From: Erigeron canadensis
Taxonomy: Eukaryota; Streptophyta; Magnoliopsida; Asterales; Asteraceae
NCBI RefSeq assembly: GCF_010389155.1
Contig: NC_057761.1
Location: 7,194,501-7,258,500, forward strand
DNA: 64,000 bases
Reading direction: 5' to 3'
Shown: positions 46,123 through 58,280 of the stretch, in pieces
How the letters are laid out: each line of letters opens with the position of its first letter
Numbering within the stretch: position 1 is the stretch's first letter
Position numbers and translations under genes: made by a program
Notes under the pieces: generated by a model
The model's input: the letters and a program-made list of their open reading frames with translations, nothing else
What the model was told of the DNA's origin: nothing
Database searches by the model: none

Positions 46123-47839
46123 GGGAAAAACCCATAAAAAGGTAACCTTTTTATACAAATTTCTTATTAAAGGAACCTATTTCGTTTTCGTCTATTTAAA
46201 GGATCTCATTTTTAAAAACTTCATGATAAAGGAAATGTCGTTAACTTTTAACGCCAATTCTCTGTTAAGTGTCACATTACCACTCCCAAAGCATCAAATT
46301 TCCTTACGTAGTCTTTGACTTTGATTGAAAATACAATATATGTGTTTTTATACTAACGAGAGCAGGTATCCGCGCATTGCGGCGGTGAAATGGTGGTGGT
46401 GATACCTAGGTCATAGAGTATGATAGGTTATAGGAGTTGATATGTCATAAAGTATGATAGTCAAATGCCTTAGCCGTACGGGCTCCAACCTCGGATTTAA
46501 AAATATGTCGAAAGTATATCGAATGATATCTCTAATGAAAGAGCATGAAATTTTAAGAACACCCATACAATTTTTATAATTTATCGATGTACGGTTTTTG
46601 AGATAAAAGATTTTGAATGAATTTGAGGAATAAATGATTTATGGGGGAGAAAGAAAAAAGATGATTGGTTGATATTTGAGGAGAAATAAATGGTATTATA
46701 GTTATTTAAGTTAAATATAGAATATATAGCAAGAGCATTTTGGGGAAGTACTTAAAATCAATATTGAAAATTTCAAATTCAATGTTGAAAATCTAAGGAA
46801 AATCTGCTTTATAATATAATATAGACTAGATGAGTACATGCGCGTTATGATTGTACCTCTAAAAAACGGTGACCTTCATGTTGCCACTACAAGAAGTATA
46901 AGCACATCCCAGACTCTACAAACTAAAATTAGAAGGATTCAAACAACACCATCGTAATTGTTTCCAATGACAAACATCTCTATTTATGTCCCTCCAATGT
47001 CTAAGTCAAAATCATTACAATACATTAAATAACGTGTTTCATAAATCCACAAACATAAACTTATCATCAAATCATGATACAGTGAGAGTTAGTCGTACTC
47101 CAGTTCATGAATGTAAGTGTCATATTGAGTCAGATTATAGACTTTTATTCATCATCTTGAGATAAAGTTTTCCTTATATCTAAAAATTGAAATTACCCAA
47201 ATAAAGACTAGCTCTGTTTTGTTCAAAAAAAAAAAGATAAATATATAAAAAAAGAGTGCAAAATTATATATGAAGCTTACCTTAAATCTGGTTCAACTTA
47301 GATCTTGGCCATATATACAAGTAGTTGTTATTTATAGTTTTATGATTGGATACAAATGAATGAACTTCACCAAGGTGGAACAGATACAAAGAGTCTTAGT
47401 AAGGAACTGCAAATCCTTTTCTAATATTTCCATTTTATATGTGTAAACAAAAATTGAAATGAATACGTACAGATATGCAAGACATTTAAGTACTCGAAGG
47501 GTGGTTTGGTTTTAAAAATGGTTCACGGAGTTTGAGGGTTTTGATTTTTCAGAAAAAAATTTCGGTTGATTTTATGGGTTTTGATTTTGTTTGTATGTAG
47601 ATCTTTGTTGTATATGCATACGTATATGTATTTTTAGTCAAAATACAAGGCCACGTAAGCAAATTCGATGACGTGGCAGTGGTAACACTACACTTAACAA
47701 AGAGTTGGCGTTAAAAATTAACGGCATTCCTTTTATTGAGAAATTTTTAAAAATCGGATCCTTGAAATAGACGAAAAGTAGATAGGTTCCCTTTAATAGG
47801 AATTTTATGTAAAAAGATTACCTTTTTATAGATTTTACC
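46123..47839. mobile_element. Non-autonomous MULE, 1.72 kb, with an internal Helitron-like insert
   Basis: The ends GGGAAAAACCCATAAAAAGG and, reversed, GGTAAAATCTATAAAAAGG open ~200-bp inverted repeats ('gttaacttttaacgcca' near 46240 against 'tggcgttaaaaattaacg' near 47705). The flanking 9-mers TATGTTTAT (46114-46122) and TCTGTTTAT (47840-47848) match at 8 of 9. No transposase is present. Confidence 0.75.
46355..46828 (-). mobile_element. Helitron-like insert (minus strand)
   Basis: Read on the minus strand it starts TCTATATTATATTATAAAG (near 46825) and ends with a GCGCAATGCGCGG-like GC-rich hairpin region and GTTAGT near 46355, the usual 5' and 3' signatures of small plant Helitrons. The end bases are not canonical CTRR. 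Confidence 0.4.
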
Positions 47840-48246
47840 TCTGTTTATTCAGATATATATTTGCATGTGAAAGACATTAATTTTTAATTTAATTTGTATG
47901 TCCATATTCATTTAGTTAAATGCCATTGAAAGTTCATATATTTTTGCTTTTGTTCATTCACGATCTTTTGTCTCAATAATAATACTCGTAAAGTGTTTGA
48001 ATGAAAACTAGTAACATCGATTTTGGTTAAAATAACACATGTCTTAATTTTTTTTACATATGAATTGGTACTAAGTGTGGTTAATTGATTTGGCTTGTAT
48101 CCTTGAGCTATACTTCTGGTGTGATTACTATCTCGAACCAAACCTGTTGCTCTTGCTTAGGAGTACCGGAAAAACATCAAATGTTTATTGTTTGTACTTA
48201 AATCTCATTGGAGCTCTATTTCTTTAATTTTAGATGTTAATTATAA

Positions 48247-49130
48247 CTAGTAAGGTTTTGGTCCTGCTTTGCGGGGTTCCAATTATCATGTGGATACATT
48301 TTTGTTATGCTAGTTTACTTGCGTTGAACTAACCTAATATTCAAAAGATAAAAATGTGAAAAACCAAGAAATAACTTGAAGAAAACTAAACTTGAAGAAA
48401 AACCAAGAAATAACTTGAAGAAAACAAATAATGTTTGTGTGTAAAAACTAAAAAAACCGAATTAAAAAGTTTGCAATATCTAATAAACACTTTAAGTTTG
48501 TGAAATAAAAAAATAAAAAAAAAAACCAAAAACAAAATGTTGAGTAAAAGTTTTCAATATATTAGTTGAGAACACAAAAGCAAAAAAACTATGAAAAATA
48601 TCGGAAAAAAAAACTCCAAACGAAATACGATATGGCAAAATCTGAATAGTGTTGTGGGGTATAAGATGAACCAATAAAAGATAAAACACAAATAAAATCA
48701 AAAAAATTGTGCAAGAAACCAAGAAAATCGAAAGGAAAAAAAACTCGAACGGTTGCCGATATAACAAAATTTGAGTAGAAACATGAGATGTAGGTGGACC
48801 AATTGAAACAGTGTCACGTGGCGGTGGCACTGTTCATTAGCCTCACGTTTAATAACACAAAAGCAAAAAACTATAAAAATACAGAAAGAAAAACTCTAAA
48901 CGGGATACGATATAGCAAAATCTAAATAGTGATGCAGGGTATAAGATGAACCAATAGAAAAGAGCACCAAAGAAAAAAAAAATATTGTACAAGAAACCAA
49001 GGAAAACAAAAAAAAAAACTTGAACAGAATCTGATATAGCAAAATGCAAATAAAAACGCGGGTATAGATGGACCAATAGAACAGTGTCATGTGGCGATGA
49101 CACTGTTCATTGGCCTCACCTTTAATGATA
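48247..49130 (-). mobile_element. Helitron-like element (minus strand) with a ~285-bp internal duplication
   Basis: The minus-strand 3' end has CCCCGC-AAA-GCAGG followed by CTAG|T at 48247. The 5' side (near 49125) has ATTAAAGGTGAGGCC, like the plus-strand copy at 49738. Inside, a block starting 'aacacaaaagcaaaaaa' occurs at 48570 and 48855. A 'cagtgtcacgtgg...ccactgttcatt' dyad is in each half. Confidence 0.45.
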
Positions 49131-49737
49131 CGATAATTTTACTCTATTTATTTTAGACTTTTAGTGGCCGTTTCGTTCATAAAGTACGTTGATGAATTGA
49201 AATTGAGATTTCCATCCTTATTATTTTAGGTTAAGTATAAAATTTCAAATTTCATTCCTTAAGTTCTTATAAAACCTATGAACTAAACATCATTTGGTTC
49301 CCACATAAAATATTAATGAAATGATATTTTTTTCACCATTAATAAAAACACATATTAAAATCATCTTAAAGAATTAAAATATGATGATTAATCCTACTAA
49401 ACTAATAACTTAAAAATTCTAATAACTATTAGATGATGACATATAACATTATGAAAGATAATTAATGAATGAGAAATAATAAATCCTCCTAAACTAATAA
49501 TCTAACTCTTTTAACTATTATATGATAACATGTGAACAAATTAAGGGGCCAAACTAAGAAAGAGAATTGATGATAACACATGTCACATTCTTACAGTTTT
49601 AAGAGAATTTTTAAACTGATATTTAAAAGAATTTATCATTTTTTTTAATGAAAATCACATATCATCTTCTTATAATTTTAAAAAGAATTTTAAGCTTCAT
49701 TTGCCTTAAAATATACATTAAACCTTTTGTGTTCCAA

Positions 49738-50205
49738 GACATTATATTATATTATATATATTAAAGGCCACGCTTATGAATAGTAACTCGCCTGCGTGAC
49801 AAGTTACTATTCGTCCACGTCACGCCACGTACCACTATTTGAGTTTTGCCACATCGTATCCTTTCGGGGTTTTTTTACAGGTTACTTTTTGGTTTTTTTC
49901 ACACGTTTTTTTTCCTTTTGAGTCATTCAACCTTTATGTAGCACACCCTGTACCACTACTTGTATTTTGTTACATGGCATCTGCTTGAATTCTAATCTAA
50001 TATATTGATATACTCGTATTTGTCATATCACGTCCCTTTCTGGTTTCTACTACGAGATGTTTTTTGGTTTCTTGCAAACTTTTAAATAAACATGACAAAA
50101 TCAATTTTAATTAAGTGGGTAAAGGTCTGACGCAAATATACTAAAATAACGTAATCATTTCAATAAGACAATTAACACCCGCAACACAGGTACAAAACTT
50201 TCTAG
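49738..50205 (+). mobile_element. Helitron-like element (plus strand), ~470 bp
   Basis: The 5' side reads TATTAAAGGCCACGC and the 3' end reads ACACCCGCAACACAGG...TTTCTAG followed by T (CTAG at 50202-50205). Similar ends to the element at 48247-49130 suggest one family in both orientations. Confidence 0.45.
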
Positions 50206-50639
50206 TTAATATAGTAACCTACCACATTAATAACATAACGGTTACATCAAATCAATAGTTATTTTAATCAATACTATAATAACTCTAATCACCATTCCAA
50301 CTTTCCAAAAACTTAAATTACATACAATACTTCATTGGACATTGATAGATAAGAGAGATTCTTAATCTTAAAACAGAATTATTATTTATTAATAATAATA
50401 ATTAACATTATATAATTGGAATTGTTATGAATAAATCCAAGTTTTGACTTGTGAGTGGTGGTAAGGATGTCTCATCTCTCTCCAACAGACTTCCAAAAGC
50501 TGCCCCTAACTGTCAGAATATATAAATGCTATTCATCAATTTGTATACATTTTCTCTTAAAATTTATATTTTTTTCATTTCATTTTCCCATTTCAGTTAT
50601 TTCAAAGAATTAAACACACCCCTTTATATATCCATACAT

Positions 50640-51544
50640 TTATCTATATGTCTTTTCATAGATCCTGCAAGCCCAGATCCCTATCTCTTTTTACCCTAAA
50701 TTAGTCCCTGTTTCACATTTTTGCAGCTACTGAAACTCATGTAATTCTTACTTTTTGGTAAAGTTTTGATCTTTTTTGGTTTTTGATTATTGGGTGTTAA
50801 AAAGATTGTAACTTTTTGAACCGGGTTCTTTTTTTTTTTTACTTAACTTTTGCTAATTGTGGCTAAATTTGCTTCAAGTTGTGTTCTTGATGTTGTAATA
50901 TGTTCACAGAGTTAGACATTGAATAAGAGTAAATCAGTGAACATGTATGATTTATGTATGTGTGTTGCAAAAAAATAATTTATTACTAATTTACTATATG
51001 TGGAAATACATGTTTTTTTGTGTGTTTAGTCTGAGTTCTAAATTTTTAGGCAAGCTATTTTCTGAGAATGCTAATTGTGGGTATTAAAAAGATTATAACT
51101 TTCTGCGTTGTTTTCTTTTTTTGTTTTTTTTTTTTTACTTATAAATAATTTGTGTTTATTATGGCTAAATTTGCTTCAAGTTATGGGTAAGTTATGTTTA
51201 GAAAATGCTAAATGTGGGTACTATAAAGATTGTAACTTTATAAGTTGGGTATTTTTTATTTTAAAAATATTGTGAGCTACTTAAGCCTGAATTTGCTCAA
51301 AGCTGTTTCCTTGTTATCTGAGATACTATGTGGGTACATATATTATTATGTGGAAATACATGATTTTTAAAAGAGTTAATAAAATTTTTGATTGTGGGTT
51401 TATATAATTTTTGTGATTTACAATGTCTAATGCTACATTTTAATGGTCTTTTTGAAGAAAATCATTGTTTTCTTTGTGTTGTGTGTATAGTGATATTGGG
51501 CAAAGAAGTTAATTACTGGAAGTAAATTTTGGATTTGGTGGATT
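50640..51544 (+). other. Probable 5' leader and leader intron of the kinase gene
   Basis: A CT-rich stretch near 50640-50740 could be a first untranslated exon. From there to about 51490 lie three diverged copies of a segment starting 'gggtattaaaaagattgtaac' (about 50793, 51077, 51213) with 'ggctaaatttgcttcaagtt'. A 'gtgtatag' acceptor precedes the ATG exon. There are no gene frames here. Confidence 0.4.
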
Positions 51545-54500
51545 ATGGGTTGTGTTTGTGGCAAGCCATCTGCTATTGAGGATAGCAGAGAGAGTCCAAG
51601 GGATAGATATGGTAATAAAACTACCTCAGAATTGCGGGTGCCTCGGATTACATCATCAAGAAGAGAAGAAGCCTACAGATTGAAACCCTTGTCAGATACT
51701 AACGATGGTGGGGCAATGCTGATTAATAAACGTGTTAATGGCTCGGCTAGACTGCCCGGAGAGAATTTAGAGAGGAAAAAAGACAAAGCAGAGTACATTG
51801 TTGCAACAAACCATCCTGCCATGGGGAATATTCCAAGAGCGACCGAAGGAGAGCAGGTGGCAGCTGGTTGGCCACCATGGCTAGCGGTGGTTGCTGGTGA
51901 AGCTATCAAAGGATGGGTACCCAGAAGAGCGGATTCTTTTGAGAAATTGGACAAGGTTAGCTTCCTTTTTCTTCTCATTGCCAACTTTTATCCCAAATTC
52001 TATGATGTATCTTTATCCAAATCTTTGTACTTAAGGAGTATACACCACACAGGTGAATTAGTTATCTATAGATTCCGCTATCTATCCCATCGTTTACCAG
52101 AGGTGAATTGAGGTGTTTGGATGAGTGTTTTTGTAGTGACCATTGTGAGTTAAAGTTCTAGAATTAGGCAAAGTTGATCAAATAATTAGGTGCTTAAACG
52201 TAGGAAAAGTTGTGTAATTTCATGTCTCGTTAACCAGTTTTCTTTGAGCAGTTCTGTAACTGAGTCTCCAATAGGGATGAGCAAAACAACCGAAATACGA
52301 AAACTGAGTCGGTACATGTACCGAATATGAGTCCGATGTAAAATCGGTACGGGGTTGGTTTCTTCATTTTGACTTTTTCGGTTTTGATACCAATTCGTTA
52401 TGGGGAAACCCTGAAGAAATTATTGAAAAAACAAAACCCATTGCATAAAAATAGCAAGTATACTATCTTAACGTTGGCCTCAATCTTTAATTTCTTATTG
52501 TAGGCTTGCATGGATTTTTTTCATAGTATGACAAATTCATAGATATAAGAATTGTGGTGCTATTTGTTTTACCACTATATACAAAGTTTCGGGCTTGCAT
52601 GGATTTTTTTCATAGTATGACAAGTTCATAGATATAAGAATTGTGGTGCTATTTGTTTTACCACCATATACAAAGTTTCAATATATCTGGAGTCGGTCTT
52701 TATAAGGGATAAAGTTTTAGAGTTTAGATGCCATCAATGCATGGTTTTGCTAGTTGAGATATTTGGTCTTAGACTATTAGTTATGTTCAATTCTATCATA
52801 TGCAGCCACGATAAACACAATTTGGCCTATGCGGTACAAGTACTAAACCATTATCCTATTTCAGTTCGGTAATCTGTTCTTGATTTTGGTCATTTCGTTT
52901 TTGGTACCAAATGGGAACATAGTCTCCAGATACGACTGTTTTGACCCTAACTTAACCTGTTTTTTCAAAACATCCTTATTCAAATCCTGAAGAGTGATTA
53001 TTAGATTTTGCTGCCTTTATTATTGTCATAACTCGAAATGAGATCAGAACTGGCTTTACAGTTGCCATCTTGTAGAGCTGGAAGATGGGCGGGTTAGGTG
53101 GGTGGAGTAACGGGTCAAAATTGGTGTGTGTCAAAACAAATCATTTTACAGTATTGTCTTGAAGTGCTAGTTTGGCCGACTTTCGACCCGTTTGTTCTAT
53201 TCTCTTTTCAGGTATTATTTTTATTGGACCCATTTGGCTCATTTGAGTGGAATAGGTGGGTGGAGTAACGGGTCAAAATTGGTGTGTGTCAAAACAAATC
53301 ATTTTACAGTATTGTCTTGAAACGTGCTAGGTTGGCCGACTTTCGACCCGTTTGTTCTATTCTCTTTTCAGGTATTATTTTTATTTGACCCATTTGGCTC
53401 ATTTGAGTGGAAATGCAACCGAACTTGACCTATTCATAAGTGAATGATTTGAAGTTGACAACTCTATGCCACAATGTCACTTTCTTTCATAAACTTCCTG
53501 TTGACGTTTGTTTTCTTGCCCCTTTTTAGATCGGACAAGGTACATATAGTAATGTTTATCGGGCTCGAGATCTTGATCAAGGAAAGATTGTCGCTCTAAA
53601 GAAAGTAAGGTTTGACAATCTGGAGCCAGAGAGTGTGCGGTTTATGGCCCGAGAAATTCACATTCTACGAAAGCTTGATCATCCAAATGTTATAAAGCTA
53701 GAAGGTCTCGTGACGTCTCGAATGTCGTGCAGTTTGTATCTTGTTTTTGAATACATGGAACATGATCTAGCAGGGCTTGCTTCTCACCCAAGTCTTAAAT
53801 TCACAGAATCACAGGTAGTGATGCAGACCCTACATTGGCTGCAAATGTATATAAATGAAAACAGTATACCATGTTATTGTTAATGCTTTATTACGTTCTT
53901 ATTGCAGGTTAAATGCTACATAAGGCAACTCTTGCATGGACTTGATCATTGTCACAGCCGTGGTATTCTTCATCGAGATATAAAAGGTTCAAACCTTTTA
54001 GTCGATAATAATGGCATTTTGAAGATAGCAGATTTTGGACTCGCAAGTTTTTTTGATCCTCGTCAAAATCAACCATTGACTAGTCGCGTTGTAACGTTAT
54101 GGTATAGGCCTCCTGAACTTTTACTTGGTGCAACTTATTATGGCACCGCTGTGGATTTATGGAGTACTGGTTGCATAGTTGCTGAATTATATGCTGGCAA
54201 ACCTATAATGCCTGGTAGAACAGAGGTAATTATATTCATAGTAAAGATTTGTTACTTTATTTCATCAATATGAGTTTTTTTCATTTGCTTGTTTGAATTT
54301 AAACAATGTAACTAAGGTTTTAGGAATTGTGGATCCTAGGTGGAACAGCTGCACAAAATTTTCAAGCTTTGTGGCTCTCCATCTGAGGATTATTGGAGAA
54401 AATCAAAATTGCCACATGCCACCATTTTTAAACCCCAACAACCTTATAAAAGAGTGGTCGCAGAAACCTTTAAGGAATTCCCGGCACCGGCATTAGCTCT

Positions 54501-56161
54501 TATGGAGACTCTTCTTTCTATAGATCCTGCTGATCGTGGGTCCGCGGCTTCAGCCTTGAAGAGTGAGGTATGCATTCCTCTCAACATGACCGATTTATAT
54601 TTGTAGTGTTTAGAAGTTTTTAATATATTTGACTTGTGTTTATCTGATTAGTATTCAGTGTTAAATAATCTGTTTCATCTAGCTGCAGCAAAACTGATTT
54701 TCGTGTGGTATTATAAAATTACTTTGTATCCAATTAGTAATTACCTTTTTTTCAACCTAATATGAAAACTGCTACTCCATTCTCACAAGCTATCCTTTGA
54801 ATCACAATGAAATTGTTATTTTTGGTCATTATGTATTAATTTCTTAGATAATCAGGATTTGCCAAACACTTAGTTGATTTTCTGATATCACAACTTCAAA
54901 CTGCATAATAATAACCAAACACTATCTTTTACAGTCGATTTTATTACAACTGATTATCTGATTTCCAAAATCACTAATCATTTCAAAAGCATATCCAAAC
55001 ACACCGTTAGCCGTTGGCAGTTAAATACCACCACCTTTCTTGTGGAAGCTAGAATTTTATACTTCTGTTTACCTCTTACAGTTTTTTAGCACAAAACCGT
55101 TCCCTTGTGATCCTTCAAGCTTACCAAAGTATCCTCCAAGTAAGGAGTTTGATGCTAAATTACGGGATGAAGAAGCTAGGAGGTTTGTATTACATGTGAC
55201 TTCTGTCCGTCTTTACTTGTGTCAGAGCCACGATATGGCTATGGGATTTAGTATAACTTGGGTTTGCTTATCAAATAATTTTATATTGTAATTATAGACA
55301 AGCTGCAGCCGGAGGCAAGGTTCACAGACCCGATGCTGAAAGAAGAGGCACAAGGGAGTCTCGAGCCGTTCCCGCACCCGAAGCTAATGCTGAACTCGTG
55401 TCCTCTTTGCAGGTAAAGTTATTTAATGAAAATATTTGTTTGCAAGTCAAATATCTAAGATACCACTAGTAGTAAATAATAAATAGTTAATGCAGAAAAG
55501 GCAAGGGCAGTCATATTCTCGCAGTGAAAAGTTCAACCCCCAGCATGAAGAATCGGCTTCAGGATTTCCAATCGATCCACCAAGACCTTCTCAAGCTATG
55601 GAGGAAGACAAAACCAACAATTTGCACAAACGAGCTTCACATTCCGGCCCATTGGTTCAACGAGCTGCCTGGTCAAAGGCTGGGAAAAAGACTGAGTCAA
55701 ACGGGGCTGATTTGTCAGCAATGTCAGGCTTAGTAGCTGCTAGAAAGAGTATGTTATATGAAGATCAAAGGGACAGAGACAAATCTGGAACTTCACAACA
55801 ACTTCCAAGACTAATAAGCCGATTTCCTGGCTCCCTTAAAGAGGCATCCTCAAATGCTGCAGGACAGCCTGATGATGATGGAAGAGCAAATAATAAAGAT
55901 CCGATAAATGTAAGTTTTGAACTCAGTCTTTTGTTTCGTTTCAAATATAGCAAATTGTTTACTTTACCCTTTGTGCAGCTCGGGTATGGCTCAAAGGCCA
56001 GCAAGATCCACTACTCGGGCCCACTACTAGCTCCATCAGGAAAAGTAGATCAAATGCTGAAAGACCATGACCGCCAAATTCAAGAAGCTGTAAGGCGAGC
56101 ACGAGACAAGACCAAAGTGAGAAAAGTTCAGGCTGAGAATACATTGTATTCTGGTCGATGA
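51545..56161 (+). CDS. CDK-like Ser/Thr protein kinase (IBS1/At1g54610 type)
   Basis: Eight exons: 51545-51955, 53530-53814, 53908-54225, 54340-54567, 55082-55182, 55298-55412, 55496-55909, 55979-56161. All junctions are GT-AG and keep frame; the product is 684 aa. It starts MGCVCGKPS, a likely N-myristoylation/palmitoylation signal. The kinase domain is about 132-425: glycine loop IGQGTYSNV (138), catalytic Lys in ALKK (161), ESVRFMAREI (PSTAIRE-like helix), HRDIKGSN (Asp256), DFGLA (274), activation loop TLWYRPPELLLG, then DLWSTGCI. All catalytic residues are kept. The basic, disordered tail (PKYPPSKEFDAK, SGPL) is typical of this plant family, close to CDKC but membrane-linked. The specific role is not deducible; family members include a priming/stress-response kinase. 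Confidence 0.9.
52504..52680. repeat. 89-bp tandem duplication in kinase intron 1
   Basis: 'gcttgcatggattttttt' begins at 52504 and 52593 and the two copies are nearly identical to 'tatacaaagtttc'. Confidence 0.85.
53096..53411. repeat. 158-bp tandem duplication in kinase intron 1
   Basis: 'aggtgggtggagtaacggg' begins at 53096 and 53254; both copies end 'catttggctcatttgagtgg'. It lies within 120-430 bp of the exon 2 acceptor. Confidence 0.85.
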
Positions 56162-57109
56162 GCTGGGAGTATCTACATCCTCGACACTTACACGGGTTAC
56201 CTAGAAGTTTGTAGGCAAATTCATGTATATGCTACAACAAGTTATTGTGTTCTTTCCAATTTTCTTTGTTAGATTTTCTATCACAATCACCAAGTGGTGT
56301 GTGTGAAGACAAGGTTGTTTTCTTGTGAAAGAAGAGCTTGTTCACTCAATGATGCAAGGAATGTTAGAGAGAGGAGGAAACTTATCTGTTGTATATTCAA
56401 AATGGACCTATAACCAAAACCTTGTATCCGATGACTCTAAAATCATCTAACCTGATCTGCAACTTCTTTTTCACTTTTAAAGTGAAGTTGGAACTCACTA
56501 AGTTTAACCCCGCCAACCTCATGAAACCTTTTAGTCAAAGCACATCACCATTAGAGGTGAGGTCCCATATATGATAACCCAAACCTTGTCATGCCTAGGC
56601 GACTGAGTCGCTTACTTAAAAATCTGATGGTCCTTGTTTTTTAACGCGGTTGTAATTTAGAATGTTGTAGACATCTTTGTTCACTTTAGGACTTTTTTTT
56701 CTTGGAAAATTTTCATTATGAACCTCTTACTTTTTTAGGATAAATGGTTCCTAATTCCTATGTTACTATTTTTTGTTTAATATTATGCCCGTTTCAATGT
56801 TTCTATGTCCAATCGTGTTATGTACACAATCCAGAAACTTTAGGTATCTTAATTTGTTTAGGTCCTCGCCTTTCTGCATCTCTCACCAAACCAGATTTAA
56901 GGCTGCTTGCCTCAGCTGCGTTTTCGCCTTAAAATACCCTGCTAGGGACTGGTTTATTAATCATCAAAACTGCATGCTGTCAAAATCTTAGATCTGCCCC
57001 AAACGAAATCCACAATTGCACTAACACAATGCTCTGCAACCTCAGTTTTCGCCTTAAAATACCCTTGTAGGGACCGGTTACCTACCTCTTACACTCTCTT
57101 GCTCTTTCT
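56162..57109. other. Kinase 3' UTR and intergenic DNA
   Basis: The 3' UTR probably occupies the first few hundred bases. Near 56915 and 57040 the phrase 'ttttcgccttaaaatacc' plus 'tagggac-ggtt' is duplicated. No gene seen. Confidence 0.4.
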
Positions 57110-57228
57110 CCGTTTGGTCGGAGGTCCTTATGAAAGCACTTCCTCTACCCTTGGGTAGAGAAAAAGCTATCTACATCCCATCTCCCACATATCCCGTTTA
57201 TGCAGAGATTGGGTACCGCTGTTGTTAT
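57110..57228 (+). repeat. RTE/SINE-type 3' tail, second copy
   Basis: 'ggtcggaggtccttatg', 'cctctacccttgggtagag', 'gattgggtaccgctg' and GTTGTTATTGTTG match the tail at 35166-35282. It could be a short truncated LINE or a SINE; no clear TSD was found. Confidence 0.6.
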
Positions 57229-57425
57229 TGTTGTAGTTCTAATGATAGAAAACAAAAACCAACCCGACATTTTAACCAAAATCTTCTTCCTTCCATAAAC
57301 AAACCGTCAATGAGAGTATGAGACGTACAACAAGAAAAGAGAATTCACGATATACAAGCTTCACAAGTACTACAAATACAATCGGAAATCCTATCAACTC
57401 CGTGGTAAATTTACAGATACATATC

Positions 57426-58280
57426 TTACCAACTCAGAAGATGAAGAGAAACGAAAGACACAACAAGAAGAAAGCTCCATCTCAAAGCTGCCGAACCATT
57501 TCCTGATGGGCTGCTGTTATTGCCATTTCCAGCTGTTTAAACAACATAAAAGATGAAAAATCAACTTTTAAATCTGTTACCGTCTTACCCCATCAAACTT
57601 CAAAATTTGGATGGTTTCCAATAACGATTTTAAAGCCAGGTGACAAAGTCTAATCAATATAGATGAGAATGCGTTCTCGTATAGTCGTATCTATTACAAT
57701 TTGTGTGTAATCTATATCAAAGTATTTTCATACATTTGACAAACCATCAAACTATTAAATTGAACTATGTATTGTACTAAAAACTGCAGTTTTACGTCAT
57801 TAAGGTGTACTTTGACTTAAAAGTCATCTAAACTTTGGGACACATAGAATATATCAAACGAATATACCGACATTTACCTGGACAAGTAGACTCTTGGGTG
57901 AGAGCAGTAAAGATCCTCCTATCATCATAACCAGCATATGCACATCTTGACAGGTTACAATTTGAATCTAAAGTGGTGTTACCCAAATCAAAAGAAGTGC
58001 CTGCACATTGTGTAGGAGGACAAGTTTGCTGCTTCCCTACTGGCAAAATAATATTTGCTGGCTCACATTCCAATCTAAAGAATACGTAAGAACTACTGTA
58101 AGACTTCAAAGAATCAGTGTATCGCATAAAATAGATTTGAGTTTGGCATGCCAGCTTACATCCAGTTGTTAGCACCATTGCACTGGCATTTGACACAATT
58201 GTTTGCAGTAAAGGTGTAAGTGCCATTTGGAACGAGCAAAGGGTAGTCCATAGAGTCGTTTCTCACTGATGACGTACAAA
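57426..58280 (-). CDS. LysM GPI-anchored receptor (LYM2/CEBiP-like), last three exons only
   Basis: Exons on the minus strand: 58280-58160, 58074-57878, 57532-57426; GT-AG junctions, frame kept, 425 bp. The product part reads CTSSVRNDSMDYPLLVPNGT, CVKCQC, LQCEP-like LECEPANI, CPPTQCAGT, LGNTTLDSNC, CAYAGYDD and ESTCP. It is the Cys-rich region after the LysM repeats of LYM2/CEBiP, which bind chitin at the cell surface. It ends in a Gly/Ser linker and a hydrophobic tail (FLLVVSFVSLHLLSW), the GPI-anchor signal. The exon(s) with signal peptide and LysM repeats are not found up to 64000, so either the gene is 5'-truncated or a >5.7-kb intron intervenes. No stop is seen in these exons. Confidence 0.8.

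Noticed and set aside
48492..49103. Minus-strand open frames rich in Phe/Leu that look like membrane proteins
   Set aside because: They are translations of A-rich low-complexity, duplicated Helitron-like sequence; no conserved motif.
51673..51984. 103-codon minus-strand frame
   Set aside because: Shadow of kinase exon 1, which has clear N-terminal and splice evidence on the plus strand.
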